NCBI GenBank assembly: GCA_902776645.1
Contig: CACYQT010000005.1
Coordinates: forward strand, 124,001-188,000
Source: an uncultured bacterium
GTDB lineage: Bacteria > Verrucomicrobiota > Lentisphaeria > Oligosphaerales > Oligosphaeraceae
Reading direction: 5' to 3'
Length of the DNA: 64,000 nucleotides
In this document: in pieces, positions 18,280 through 26,749 of the stretch
Layout: each line of letters opens with the position of its first letter
How positions within the stretch are numbered: position 1 is the stretch's first letter
Notes under the pieces: model-generated
What the model was told of the DNA's origin: nothing
What the model saw: the letters and a program-made list of their open reading frames with translations, nothing else
Databases searched by the model: none
Program-made: the position numbers and the translations under genes

Positions 18280-18972
18280 ATGAACAAATTAGTTGCCTTG
18301 CTCTGCCTGATTGGAATGTTCGCGACCGCCCAGACGACGACACGCCGCTGGGTCGACACGTATGTGTTTTCCGGAACGGGTTCGTCCCAGACGGCCCCCA
18401 TGCGCTTTTGGGACACGAAATGGCGTGTTGTCTATAAAGCCGTCGGCGCGCCGCCTTTCGAACTTTACCTGCTGAATCTGAACACGCATGAACAGCTGAA
18501 AGTGACGAACCAGAAGGGCGGCAAGCTGAAGAACGGCCAGACGGCAGGTTCCGGTTCCATGGCGGCGGCGAGCCTCATTGTGAACGGCGGTGAGAACGGC
18601 TGGCGTGTGACGGTCCAGCAGTATCTGGACCGCGTGGAGGAATGGGAGTTCGTCCAGCAGAAGGACTGGAAGAGCCGCCTGAATCCGCTGGGCAGCTGGT
18701 CCGGCGAGCAGGGCGACCATGAATTCATGTTCACCATGCCGGCCGGTTGCGGACGTGTCCGCACCGTGCAACAGGGCGGCGGCTATGTCCGCATCGACAT
18801 CATCGATCCCGAAGGGAAGACGCTTATCCATTCCGTTTCGACGCAGCCTGGCGAACAGGAGACATGGCTGTATGAGCCGAAGACCTACAAAGTGAAGGTC
18901 AGCGCCATCCAGGCCAGTTGGAATCTGCACATCGAGACATTGGATGATTTCAAGGCCGGGGAACGGAAATGA
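18280..18972 (+). CDS. Secreted protein of unknown function
   Basis: This is a 230-residue protein. MNKLVALLCLIGMFATAQ is a signal peptide with a likely cut after ATA or TAQ. The mature part is rich in beta-prone sequence (RWRVVYKAVG-type and YVRIDIIDPEGKTLIHS-type strands) and has one C-terminal WNLHIETLDDF. AAGGAG precedes the ATG at the right spacing. It follows the MFS gene by 27 nt and its stop overlaps the next start (ATGA). I do not recognise a family. Confidence 0.8.
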   Translation: MNKLVALLCLIGMFATAQTTTRRWVDTYVFSGTGSSQTAPMRFWDTKWRVVYKAVGAPPFELYLLNLNTHEQLKVTNQKGGKLKNGQTAGSGSMAAASLIVNGGENGWRVTVQQYLDRVEEWEFVQQKDWKSRLNPLGSWSGEQGDHEFMFTMPAGCGRVRTVQQGGGYVRIDIIDPEGKTLIHSVSTQPGEQETWLYEPKTYKVKVSAIQASWNLHIETLDDFKAGERK

Positions 18973-19592
18973 ACGGAAATTCTCCGAAATTGCGCCATGT
19001 CCAGACGCTGGTGGAAATGAACCACTGCGTCGGGACGGCGCGACGGGACGCGGCGTTCGACAATCTGGTGGAATACTGCGCCGCGAAGCTGTTGTCCGCG
19101 CGCGTCAAGCAGCGGAAGCATGCATACGCCTACTGCCTGTATCTGGTGAACGAGGCGTTGACGGCGGCGGAGCATTCCGCCCTGATAGAGGAGAAGCAGG
19201 GGCTGCTGGATCGTCCTGCGACGCATTTCCTGAAGCTTCTGCAAGATATGGCGGGTACGATGGAGGCTCTTGCGAACCATGTCATGATGGTGGAGCAGGA
19301 GGCCGAATTGCTGCATGAAGCGCTCGGCGACAACGTCCACAAGCTGCTTAGCGACTCGAGCGAGCAGTTCGTGAAGACGGAGGCCGCCGCGGCGAAATCG
19401 TTCATCAGCATGCTGTCCGTCGGCAAGGAATTGCTGAAAGTGAGCACGCAACGACATCGCGAGCACTTTTCGGAGGATGACGAACGGCGCTACAACCTGT
19501 GCTATGACGAGTACAAGCGCCACTATGCGGAGATGCTGCAGAAGCGCCGCCGTGAAAACGCGGCGGCTGAGGGGGTAGTGGTTAGTGGCTAG
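18969..19592 (+). CDS. Helical protein of unknown function
   Basis: This 207-residue, mostly alpha-helical protein has long amphipathic stretches (MVEQEAELLHEALGDNVHKLL). There is no signal peptide or membrane segment. The start overlaps the upstream stop by 4 nt, so translation is coupled. The last residues VVVSG and the TAG stop are encoded by the first units of the heptamer array, which means the array has probably replaced the native C-terminus. No family is recognised. Confidence 0.72.
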   Translation: MNGNSPKLRHVQTLVEMNHCVGTARRDAAFDNLVEYCAAKLLSARVKQRKHAYAYCLYLVNEALTAAEHSALIEEKQGLLDRPATHFLKLLQDMAGTMEALANHVMMVEQEAELLHEALGDNVHKLLSDSSEQFVKTEAAAAKSFISMLSVGKELLKVSTQRHREHFSEDDERRYNLCYDEYKRHYAEMLQKRRRENAAAEGVVVSG

Positions 19593-19770
19593 TGGCTAGT
19601 GGATAGTGGATAGTGGATAGTGGATAGTGGATAGTGGATAGTGGATAGTGGATAGTGGATAGTGGCTAGTGGCTAGTGGCTAGTGGATAGTGGATAGTGG
19701 CTAGTGGCTAGTGGATAGTGGATAGTGGATAGTGGATAGTGGATAGTGGATAGTGGATAGTGGATAGTGG
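19576..19770 (+). repeat. Heptamer tandem array (TAGTGGN, about 28 copies)
   Basis: An unbroken 7-bp tandem repeat TAGTGG(A/C/T) starts inside the end of the upstream gene and runs for about 195 bp. It is followed by CGGGAGGG, a small GC hairpin (GCGCTCCAAGCGC) and CCGGTGGTT. The same layout recurs at 28030-28120. The rest of the 295-bp gap holds only the minus-strand terminator. Confidence 0.95.
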
Positions 19771-19819
19771 CGGGAGGGCTGCGCTCCAAGCGCGGCCGGT
19801 GGTTGATGGCTGGTACAAG

Positions 19820-19865
19820 AAAAAAAAAAGAGGCTGTTGCAAGATGTAATCGAGCGACAGCCTCT
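19820..19865 (-). terminator. Intrinsic terminator for the SUMF1-domain gene
   Basis: On the minus strand AGAGGCTGT and ACAGCCTCT form a 9-bp stem with a 19-nt loop, followed by a run of about nine T. It lies 22 nt past the stop at 19888. Confidence 0.8.
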
Positions 19866-19887
19866 TGTGTTTATGGCAATGTCCGCC

Positions 19888-20808
19888 TTACTGCGGTTTC
19901 GCAACGGGGGGCGGTGGCGGTTGCGTCGCGAGAACGACGCGGAAGCCGATTGTATTGCTGCGGGTGACCGGTTCTGCCGAGCCGCGGTAGGCCGCGCGGC
20001 AGAATTGCGGCATGGACATGAACGAACCGCCGCGGATGATTTTTTCGGAGGCTTTGTCGTTGACGACAGGTGGCTCCTGCTTCTTGGACTTCTTGCTCTT
20101 CTTCTCGTTTTCGGGAACCGGCGGCGTGATGATGGTGTAGTTGTCGTCGCACCATTCGGCGACATTGCCGTGCATGTCCAGGAAGCCCCATGCGTTCGGT
20201 TTGCGTGTGGCGACTTGCTTCGTGCGGTTGAAACGGCCGCGTTTGCCGCCGGAATTGAATCGGAACGTGGCGACTTCCGCGAGTTCGGGGCAGTTGGTGC
20301 CTTTCTGCAGGAAGTCTTTTCCGTTGTTGTACGCCGTCGTGGTGCCCGCGCGGCAGGCGTATTCCCATTCCGCCTCCGTCGGAAGGCGGAAGATGGCGTC
20401 TGCCGGAATCCGCTTGGCCGCCTTCTCCTGTTCGGTCAAACGGCGGCAGAATTCGTTCGCTTCCGTCCATGAGACATTCTCCATGGGGAGCGCGTCGCCA
20501 TGATACCACGCCTGGTTGTATTTCTCCGGATTGGTTTTCATGACGGCATCCCATTGAAGCTGCGTGACTTCTGTCTTGCCCATCCAGAAGTCCCTCTCGA
20601 TTTTGACTTCATGCTGCACTTCGTCGGGAAAACGGCCCAGTTCAGTGGCGGGGCTGCCCATCACAAAGGTTCCCGCCTTGACCGGCAGGAGCTCAAGCAC
20701 CGCGCCGTTTGGGAACGTGGTCTTGTAGGGGCCTTGCGGCAGGGCTTGCGAATGAAGGAGAACGGCGGCGACGGCCAGTATGGCGAATGCGTTGATGGCG
20801 TTTTTCAT
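19888..20808 (-). CDS. Secreted SUMF1/formylglycine-generating-enzyme-like protein
   Basis: This is a 306-residue protein from ATG 20808, chosen because MKNAINAFAILAVAAVLLHSQA is a signal peptide; the longer frame upstream has no such start. The FGE-sulfatase/SUMF1 fold (PF03781) is clear: AGTFVMGSP, FWMGKTEVTQLQW, PMENVSWTEANEFCRRL, FRLPTEAEWEYACRAG, GFLDMHGNVAEWCDD, IIRGGSF, and NTIGFRVV. Most such bacterial proteins are not true sulfatase activators but sugar-binding or unknown-function domains. No sulfatase gene is in the window. It stands alone with its own terminator, divergent from nadA. Confidence 0.88.
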   Translation of the reverse strand: MKNAINAFAILAVAAVLLHSQALPQGPYKTTFPNGAVLELLPVKAGTFVMGSPATELGRFPDEVQHEVKIERDFWMGKTEVTQLQWDAVMKTNPEKYNQAWYHGDALPMENVSWTEANEFCRRLTEQEKAAKRIPADAIFRLPTEAEWEYACRAGTTTAYNNGKDFLQKGTNCPELAEVATFRFNSGGKRGRFNRTKQVATRKPNAWGFLDMHGNVAEWCDDNYTIITPPVPENEKKSKKSKKQEPPVVNDKASEKIIRGGSFMSMPQFCRAAYRGSAEPVTRSNTIGFRVVLATQPPPPPVAKPQ

Positions 20809-20944
20809 AGTCGGTATGAAAGAAAAAGGCTGATTGTCGTTTGGAAAACAAGACAAATGTAATTTTGCGTATAAATTTATGTTGTCAACTAAACGGGCAT
20901 GAAAAATCATGCATTGGATGCCATTATTATAACGGAAAAGGACC

Positions 20945-21850
20945 ATGAAAGATTTGCTGAAGGACATAAATCGTTTGCGGAAAGAACGCAAGGCCGTGAT
21001 TTTAGCGCATACGTACCAGCCGGCGGAGATACAGGAGCTAGCGGACTATGTCGGCGACTCCTACGGGCTGAGCGTAAAGGCGAGCCAGCTGGAGGACGCG
21101 GACGTGATCGTGTTCTGCGGCGTGTCGTTCATGGCGGAAACGGCGGCCATCCTGAATCCGAACAAGACCGTTCTGATGCCGGAGCCGTCGGCCGGCTGCC
21201 CGATGGCGGACACGATCACGGCCGATCAGTTGCGCGCCTTCAAGGCGAAGCATCCCGGCGCCCCTGTCGTCTGCTATGTGAATTCGACGGCTGAGGTGAA
21301 GGCGGAAAGCGACATCTGCTGCACATCCTCCAACGCGTTGAAAGTCGTGAAGTCCCTTGGCGATGTGCCGGAGATCTTATTCGTTCCGGACCAATATCTT
21401 GGGCATTTCGTCGAACAGCAGCTCGGGCGGAAGCTGGTCTGCTGGAACGGCGGCTGCCCCGTCCATCACCATCTGACGGCGAAAATCCTTCAGGACATGA
21501 AGGCGAAATATCCGGGCTACAAGGTCATGGTCCATCCGGAGACGACGCCGGAAGCGCAGGCGGAGGCGGATCATATTCTGGCGACCGGACCGATGATCGA
21601 ACTGGTGCGCAACTCAGACGACCAGAAGTATTTAGTCGGAACAGAAGAGGGCATCCTGCATGCGTTGAAAGGGGCGGCCCCGCAGAAGAGCTATGTCCAT
21701 GTGTCGCCGTTGCTGGTCTGCGAAGACATGAAGAAGACGACGCTTGAAAAAGTGAAGCGCAGTCTGGAGACGATGGAGACGGTCGTAAAAGTTCCGGATG
21801 ACATCGCGGCGAAAGCACGGAAATCCATCGAGGCGATGCTGAAATTGTAG
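20945..21850 (+). CDS. nadA: Quinolinate synthase
   Basis: This 301-residue [4Fe-4S] enzyme condenses iminoaspartate with dihydroxyacetone phosphate in de novo NAD synthesis. Motifs: AVILAHTYQPAEIQELAD near residue 20, GDSYGLS, FCGVSFMAETAAILNP, WNGGCPVHH, MVHPETTPE, and LLVCEDMKKTTLEKV, which hold the three cluster cysteines. Length matches the short bacterial/archaeal type. AAAGGA precedes the ATG. No nadB or nadC is adjacent. A GC-rich double repeat follows immediately after the stop and may act as terminator. Confidence 0.96.
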   Translation: MKDLLKDINRLRKERKAVILAHTYQPAEIQELADYVGDSYGLSVKASQLEDADVIVFCGVSFMAETAAILNPNKTVLMPEPSAGCPMADTITADQLRAFKAKHPGAPVVCYVNSTAEVKAESDICCTSSNALKVVKSLGDVPEILFVPDQYLGHFVEQQLGRKLVCWNGGCPVHHHLTAKILQDMKAKYPGYKVMVHPETTPEAQAEADHILATGPMIELVRNSDDQKYLVGTEEGILHALKGAAPQKSYVHVSPLLVCEDMKKTTLEKVKRSLETMETVVKVPDDIAAKARKSIEAMLKL

Positions 21851-21862
21851 TGGGACTTTCCT

Positions 21863-21922
21863 GCCCGCAGGCGGGACGCCGGGCGGGACTCCAAAGCCCG
21901 CAGGCGGGACGCCGGGCGGGAC
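21863..21922. repeat. GC-rich 27-bp direct repeat doublet
   Basis: Two identical 27-bp copies (21863-21889 and 21896-21922) are spaced at a 33-nt period. Each contains CCCGCAGGCGGG, a small hairpin, then GCCGGGCGGGAC. They fill the gap between the convergent nadA and the next gene and could stop transcription from both sides. Confidence 0.85.
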
Positions 21923-21928
21923 CTCCGT

Positions 21929-22504
21929 TTATTCGCAGGAGACGGAGTCAAAAATATCGCGCAGGAGTTCTTCGCCTTTCGGCGTGTTGTAGTGCGCATA
22001 GACAAAGCCGATGCTTGCGTCGGAAAGGTGGAAGATTCCCTCCACGAAGGTGTTGGCTTTGGCGTCGCCGTCTTTGAAAACGGCCGTTCCGGTAAGATAG
22101 TTCACGGTCTTGCGGCCCTGCTGGCGTTGGTTGAGCTTGAACTCGGCCTTTTCGATGTTGGGATTGTTCTGGATTGCCTGCCGCACGTATTCGATGGTGC
22201 TTCCCAAAGCGGCGGCGGGCTTTTCCTGCCCGGTGAGTTTGACGGCGCCGATGACGAGCGCGATGTCTTCATTCTGCATCGTCCATTGCGAAAAGCCCGG
22301 GACCTTCGTATCCGCTACGGCGACAGGGGCTTGCGGCAGCTTCATGGCGAGAGCGGCCTGCGGGAAGTCATAGGTTTTCCATGAGGACAGATTGGAGCCG
22401 ATGCTCAGAAGGGCGATGACGACGGCCAGAATAATGGCTGCGGCGATGACGGCTTGTTTGGGATTCTTGTTGCAGAATGTCTTGATGGAATCGAATGCAG
22501 GCAT
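21929..22504 (-). CDS. Membrane-anchored protein of unknown function
   Basis: This is a 191-residue protein. There is one N-terminal membrane segment (about 18-37, AVIAAAIILAVVIALLSIG) preceded by basic residues, so the rest probably faces the periplasm. The outer domain contains FSQWTMQNEDIALVIGAVKL and NYLTGTAVFKDGDAKANTFVEGIF, with alternating beta-type patterns. There are no catalytic motifs. It stands alone on the minus strand between nadA and pckG. I do not recognise a family. Confidence 0.78.
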   Translation of the reverse strand: MPAFDSIKTFCNKNPKQAVIAAAIILAVVIALLSIGSNLSSWKTYDFPQAALAMKLPQAPVAVADTKVPGFSQWTMQNEDIALVIGAVKLTGQEKPAAALGSTIEYVRQAIQNNPNIEKAEFKLNQRQQGRKTVNYLTGTAVFKDGDAKANTFVEGIFHLSDASIGFVYAHYNTPKGEELLRDIFDSVSCE

Positions 22505-22579
22505 GGTGGAAAAACGCTTCGCAAGGATTATGGCTTAAGTTAATCGGACGCATAGGAGTACGTCCCTTCCGTCATGGTA

Positions 22580-22620
22580 AATGAAGAAACGGGACGGCGG
22601 CGTTTTGGGCCGCCGTCCCG
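22580..22620 (-). terminator. Intrinsic terminator after pckG
   Basis: A 12-bp GC stem (22590-22601 with 22609-22620) with a seven-base loop is followed on the minus strand by GTTTCTTCATTT. It lies 31 nt past the pckG stop. Confidence 0.8.
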
Positions 22621-22650
22621 TTTGTGGATCATCCGAACAATCGGGCCGGC

Positions 22651-24444
22651 TTATGCGAGGCGGGCCTTGAGTTCATCAAGCTGCTTGTTGAGTTCGGCGG
22701 GGAGTTTCGCGCCGAATTTCGCGAAGTGCTGTTCGATCTGCGGGATGACGGCCTTCCAGCCTTCCTTGTCGACGCCGAAAAGGGCCTTCTGGTCTTCCAC
22801 GGGGATGTCGAGGCCGGAGAGGTCGAGCGCGCCGTCGGCGGGCAGGTTGCCGATTTCGGTTTCCTTGGCTTTGGCGGTGCCGTTGCAACGGCCGAAGATC
22901 CACTTGAGGACGCGGCTGTTGTCGCCATATCCGGGCCAGAGGAAGTGGCCGTCCGCGCCACGGCGGAACCAGTTGACGTAGAAGATCTTCGGGAGCTTGG
23001 CGCCCGGATGCTTGCCGATTTCAAGCCAATGCTTGAAGTAGTCGCCCATGTGGTAGCCGCAGAACGGCAGCATGGCGAACGGGTCGAAGCGGAGCTGGCC
23101 GGCGCCACCGAGAACGGCGGCGGTCATTTCGGAGGCCATGGTCGCGCCGAGGAACACGCCGTGCTCCCAGCTGCGGGCTTCGTTGACCAGCGGGACGACG
23201 GTCTTGCGGCGGCCGCCGAAGAGGAACGCGCTGATCGGAACGCCTTCCGGATCTTCCCATTCGGGGGCGATGACGGGGCACTGCGACGCGGGCGTCGTGA
23301 AGCGGGCGTTCTTATGGGCGGCGACGGTCTTGGACGCGGGCGTCCAGGGCTTGCGCTGCCAGTCGATCAGGAAGTCGGGCGTATCGTCGGAATCTTCCCA
23401 CCAGACGCCGCCGTCGAGGGTCATGGCGCAGTTGGTGAAGATGGAGTTGCCGCGGTTGATGGTGCGCATGGCGTTGGGGTTGGACTTCATGGAGGTGCCG
23501 GGGGCGACGCCGAAGAAACCGTTTTCGGGGTTGATGGCGTTGAGCATGCCGTCCTTTTCATTGAAGCGCATCCAGGCGATATCGTCGCCGATGGTCTGGA
23601 CGGTCCAGCCGGGGATGGTGGGTTCCATCATGGCGAGGTTGGTCTTGCCGCAGGCGGACGGGAAGGCGGCCGCGACGTATTTGACTTCGCCTTCGGGGGA
23701 CGTCAGCTTGAGGATGAGCATGTGTTCGGCCATCCAGCCTTCGCGTTTGGCCTGGTTGGAGGCGATGCGCAGCGCGAAGCACTTCTTGCCGAGCAGGGCG
23801 TTGCCGCCGTAGCCGGAACCGTAGGAGATGATTTCATCGGTTTCCGGGAAGTGGGTGATGTATTTCTTCTCAACGGGGGCAGACGGCCACGGAACGTCCG
23901 CGACGCCTTCCGGAAGCGGATAGCCGACGGAGTGGACGCACTTCACGAAGGGGGCGCCCGCTTCGATCTTGTCGATGATCTTGAAGCTGACGCGCGTCAT
24001 GATCTTCATGGATTCGACGACGTACGGGGAGTCGGTGATTTCGATGCCGTACTTGGCGATGGGGGAGTCGATGGGGCCCATGGAGAAGGGGATGACATAG
24101 AGGGTGCGGCCGACCATGCAGCCTTTGAAGAGTTCGTTGAACTCGGCCTTCATTTCGGCGGGGGCCTTCCAATGGTTCGTCGGGCCGGCGTCCTCTTCCT
24201 TTTCAGAGCAGATGTATGTGCGCTCTTCGACGCGGGCGACGTCGGACTTGTCCGAACGGGCGAAGTAGGAGTTGGCGGGCTTGTCGAGTTTGATGAAAGC
24301 GCCGGTCTTGACCATCAGATTGGCGATTTCGTTGTACATCCATTCAGAGCCGTCGAAGAAGACGACTTTGTCCGGCGTGCAGAGGTCGATCCAGTGCTGG
24401 AGCCAGCCTTTCAGTTCGGCGTTTTTGATGTCTTTGAGTTCCAT
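22651..24444 (-). CDS. pckG: Phosphoenolpyruvate carboxykinase (GTP)
   Basis: This is a 597-residue enzyme from ATG 24444, which has GAGGAAA upstream; a longer frame before it is not conserved-looking. It interconverts oxaloacetate and PEP with GTP. Motifs: [14 protein letters not shown] (P-loop with the catalytic Cys), [25 protein letters not shown]-type substrate loop, and [20 protein letters not shown]. Length fits the GTP class rather than the ATP class (about 530). A good promoter lies about 90 nt upstream and a terminator follows. It is transcribed alone, divergent from the yceD-rpmF-plsX operon. Confidence 0.97.
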   Translation of the reverse strand: MELKDIKNAELKGWLQHWIDLCTPDKVVFFDGSEWMYNEIANLMVKTGAFIKLDKPANSYFARSDKSDVARVEERTYICSEKEEDAGPTNHWKAPAEMKAEFNELFKGCMVGRTLYVIPFSMGPIDSPIAKYGIEITDSPYVVESMKIMTRVSFKIIDKIEAGAPFVKCVHSVGYPLPEGVADVPWPSAPVEKKYITHFPETDEIISYGSGYGGNALLGKKCFALRIASNQAKREGWMAEHMLILKLTSPEGEVKYVAAAFPSACGKTNLAMMEPTIPGWTVQTIGDDIAWMRFNEKDGMLNAINPENGFFGVAPGTSMKSNPNAMRTINRGNSIFTNCAMTLDGGVWWEDSDDTPDFLIDWQRKPWTPASKTVAAHKNARFTTPASQCPVIAPEWEDPEGVPISAFLFGGRRKTVVPLVNEARSWEHGVFLGATMASEMTAAVLGGAGQLRFDPFAMLPFCGYHMGDYFKHWLEIGKHPGAKLPKIFYVNWFRRGADGHFLWPGYGDNSRVLKWIFGRCNGTAKAKETEIGNLPADGALDLSGLDIPVEDQKALFGVDKEGWKAVIPQIEQHFAKFGAKLPAELNKQLDELKARLA

Positions 24445-24535
24445 TGTGTTTCCTCGTTGGTTTGGGTGCCTTTGTCTTGTCCGGCCTGCGGGTTGCGTGG
24501 CGGGCATGACTGTTTGTTGGAAAAAACAAAGGAAA

Positions 24536-24564
24536 AATATAATGTCTAAACATGCAAGTTTCAA
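24536..24564 (-). promoter_or_regulatory. Promoter for pckG
   Basis: The minus strand has TTGAAA (24559-24564), a 17-nt spacer and TATATT (24536-24541). A TATAAT on the plus strand (24538-24543) overlaps it and may serve the divergent yceD operon, although its -35 is poor. Confidence 0.72.
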
Positions 24565-24629
24565 CTTTTAGATTATATTATATAGGAACAAAAACGAGAA
24601 AATAGTCGAGAACGAACAAGGAGATTGAC

Positions 24630-25169
24630 ATGCCAGGGAAAAAGGAAAAGGGGCGCGTGCTTCAATACCACGTGATGGATCTGCCGTCTCAGGGCGTGGA
24701 TTGGGAGGGGACCGTGTCAATGGAGGAATTGGAGATAGAGGACGACGACGGCCGTTTCGAATATCCGGAGGAGCTGTCCTTCCGGCTTCATCTGAGCCAG
24801 CTGGGGGATGATCTGCTGGTGTCGTCGGGGCATCTGGCCGTGAAAATCCGCGCGATGTGCGACCGTTGCACGGAATTTTTCGATCTGAAATTGGAGACGG
24901 ACGACGTCTGTCATCGATATGAAAAGGTGACTGGGGAGGTCGTTGACTTGACCGATGACATTCGAGAAGATATATTAATAGTTTTTCCGCAATCATGTCT
25001 GTGTTCGGAGGATTGCCGCGGGCTGTGTCCCGTGTGCGGCGCGAATCTGAACGAAGGCGATTGCGGTTGCGAGCCGCCAGAGGAGGAAGAGGACGAAGAG
25101 GAGGCTGAGGAAGCTTCCGAAGGCCCGAATCCGTGGGCGGCGCTCGACAATTTGAAACTGGACAATTGA
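24630..25169 (+). CDS. YceD/DUF177 family protein
   Basis: This is a 179-residue protein. VKIRAMCDRCTEFFDLKLE and CLCSEDCRGLCPVCGANLNEGDC are the paired cysteine motifs of the YceD (DUF177) family, which is linked to 23S rRNA accumulation and nearly always precedes rpmF, as here. The C-terminus is strongly acidic (EEEEDEEEAEEASEG). AAGGAG precedes the ATG. It starts the yceD-rpmF-plsX operon on the plus strand. Confidence 0.92.
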   Translation: MPGKKEKGRVLQYHVMDLPSQGVDWEGTVSMEELEIEDDDGRFEYPEELSFRLHLSQLGDDLLVSSGHLAVKIRAMCDRCTEFFDLKLETDDVCHRYEKVTGEVVDLTDDIREDILIVFPQSCLCSEDCRGLCPVCGANLNEGDCGCEPPEEEEDEEEAEEASEGPNPWAALDNLKLDN

Positions 25170-25287
25170 TTTTTCCACAAATCAATTTATTTTAGTAAAC
25201 ATAACATAAAAGCAGAACCTACGGGCTGCTTGCGGGCGGGCGGAATCCTGGCCGCGGCGGTCTCAATCATTCTGGAGAACAGGAACA

Positions 25288-25476
25288 ATGGCAGTTCAAC
25301 AAAGCAAAGTCAGCAAGCGTACGGTTCGTACGCGTCATGCCGCCAACCGTTACAAAGGCGTGCAGGTCACATTGTGCCCGAATTGCGGCGCCGCCTGCCT
25401 TCCGCACCGTGTCTGCAAGAAATGCGGCATGTATGGTGGAAGAGCTGTTTTGACGGTCAAGCAAGACGAGAAGTAA
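25288..25476 (+). CDS. rpmF: 50S ribosomal protein L32
   Basis: This is a 62-residue protein. MAVQQSKVSKRTVRTRHAAN is the typical basic start (PKRKxSKSRRxxRRxH-like), followed by LCPNCGAACLPHRVCKKCGMYGG, the zinc-type L32 with four cysteines. GGAGAACAGGAAC precedes the ATG. It lies between yceD and plsX, the common bacterial order. The 118-bp gap before it is AT-rich then GC-rich with no gene. Confidence 0.97.
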   Translation: MAVQQSKVSKRTVRTRHAANRYKGVQVTLCPNCGAACLPHRVCKKCGMYGGRAVLTVKQDEK

Positions 25477-25636
25477 AACACATCGCGGGCTGGCGGATGG
25501 AAGTTCGCCAGCCCCTTTGTCTGTCTGAAGGGGTAGTCCATGCCGCATGAATGGCGTCGGCATGGGCTTTGTGACGAAATCTTCCAATTGTTTTGCGGGA
25601 AAAAGGATCCGCATCATCGGCAAGGGAGTAGCGCGA

Positions 25637-26674
25637 ATGCCAGAACGTAAGTCCAGCGAAGTGATCAACATAGCCGTGGATGTGATGGGCGGCGACTATG
25701 CGCCCGGCGCGATCATCGACGGTGTCTGCATGACGCTGGAGCGTTACGGGAATGAATTCAAGCTGTTGCTGGTCGGTGACCAGAAACGGATGGAAGTGGA
25801 ATTGAAACGGGTCGGCATCTTGGGCGATCCGCGATTGGAACTTGTTCATGCTTCGCAAGTTGTGGAAATGGGGGATCATCCTGTGTCCGCCGTCCGCCAG
25901 AAGCGTGACTCATCCATCAATGTTGCGATGAATCTAGTGCGCGTCGGTCGTGCGAGCGGCGTCTTCAGCGCGGGAAGCACGGGGGCGTCCGTCGTGTCCG
26001 CGTATTTCCGTTTGTCGATGCTGCCAGGCATCGAGCGGCCGGGCATCGCGGCGGTGATGCCGTCCGAGCGCGGCAATTTCCTGTTGCTGGACGCGGGGGC
26101 GAGCGTGGATTGCGCTCCTGTTAATTTGCTGCACTACGGCATCATGGGATCGATTTACGCGAAATCGATTTTGAACAAGCCGAATCCGCGCGTCGGGCTG
26201 ATTTGCAACGGCACGGAGGAAGGGAAGGGCAACAAGCTGACGCAAGGGGCTTTGGCGTTGCTGCATGAAGCGAAGATGATCAATTTCATCGGCAACGTGG
26301 AAGGGCATGATTTGTTCTCCGGCGGCGTCGATGTCGCGGTCTGCGACGGTTTCGTCGGCAACGTGATCTTGAAAAGCTGCGAGCAGCTTGCGAAATCGAT
26401 GGGCCGTCTTGTGAAGAAGGCGATCATGACCAAATTGATCTGGAAACTGGGCGCGTTGATGGCGAAAGGCGCTTTCAATGAATTGAAGCACCAGACGGAT
26501 TTCTCCGAAATCGGCGGTGCGCCGCTTCTGGGCGTGAACGGCATCGTCATCATCGGCCATGGAATTTCGGACGGCAAGGCCGTCATGAACGGCATCCGCC
26601 AGGCCGGCGCCGCCGTCCGCCAGAAAGTGAACGAGACCATCGCGGACCATGTCCGCGAAGTCTCCGGCCAGTAG
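25637..26674 (+). CDS. plsX: Phosphate acyltransferase PlsX
   Basis: This is a 345-residue enzyme from ATG 25637, which has AAGGGAG upstream; a 30-codon open extension before it is not conserved-looking. It makes acyl-phosphate from acyl-ACP to start phospholipid synthesis at the membrane surface. Motifs: IAVDVMGGDYAPG, MGDHPVSAVRQKRDSSI, SAGSTGASVVSAYFRL, LLDAGASVDCAP, NGTEEGKGN, FIGNVEGHDLFSGGVDVAVCDGFVGNVILK. Length is normal. fabH/fabD do not follow; a terminator ends the operon. Confidence 0.97.
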   Translation: MPERKSSEVINIAVDVMGGDYAPGAIIDGVCMTLERYGNEFKLLLVGDQKRMEVELKRVGILGDPRLELVHASQVVEMGDHPVSAVRQKRDSSINVAMNLVRVGRASGVFSAGSTGASVVSAYFRLSMLPGIERPGIAAVMPSERGNFLLLDAGASVDCAPVNLLHYGIMGSIYAKSILNKPNPRVGLICNGTEEGKGNKLTQGALALLHEAKMINFIGNVEGHDLFSGGVDVAVCDGFVGNVILKSCEQLAKSMGRLVKKAIMTKLIWKLGALMAKGAFNELKHQTDFSEIGGAPLLGVNGIVIIGHGISDGKAVMNGIRQAGAAVRQKVNETIADHVREVSGQ

Positions 26675-26706
26675 GACTGAACTGGCCGAAAGACTGCAAG
26701 ATTTTG

Positions 26707-26747
26707 AAAATCAGGCTTCTGGAATTCCAGAAGCCTGATTTTTTTGT
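26707..26747. terminator. Bidirectional terminator between plsX and the DegT-family gene
   Basis: A perfect 28-nt palindrome (26711-26738) is flanked by AAAA on the left and TTTTTTT on the right, so it works for plsX on the plus strand and for the convergent aminotransferase gene. Confidence 0.93.
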
Positions 26748-26749
26748 TG

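Noticed and set aside
19576-19770. CRISPR array
   Set aside because: A 7-bp unit with no spacers; it is a simple tandem repeat.
22624-24549. 641-codon plus-strand frame opposite pckG
   Set aside because: It is antisense to an unmistakable PEP carboxykinase.
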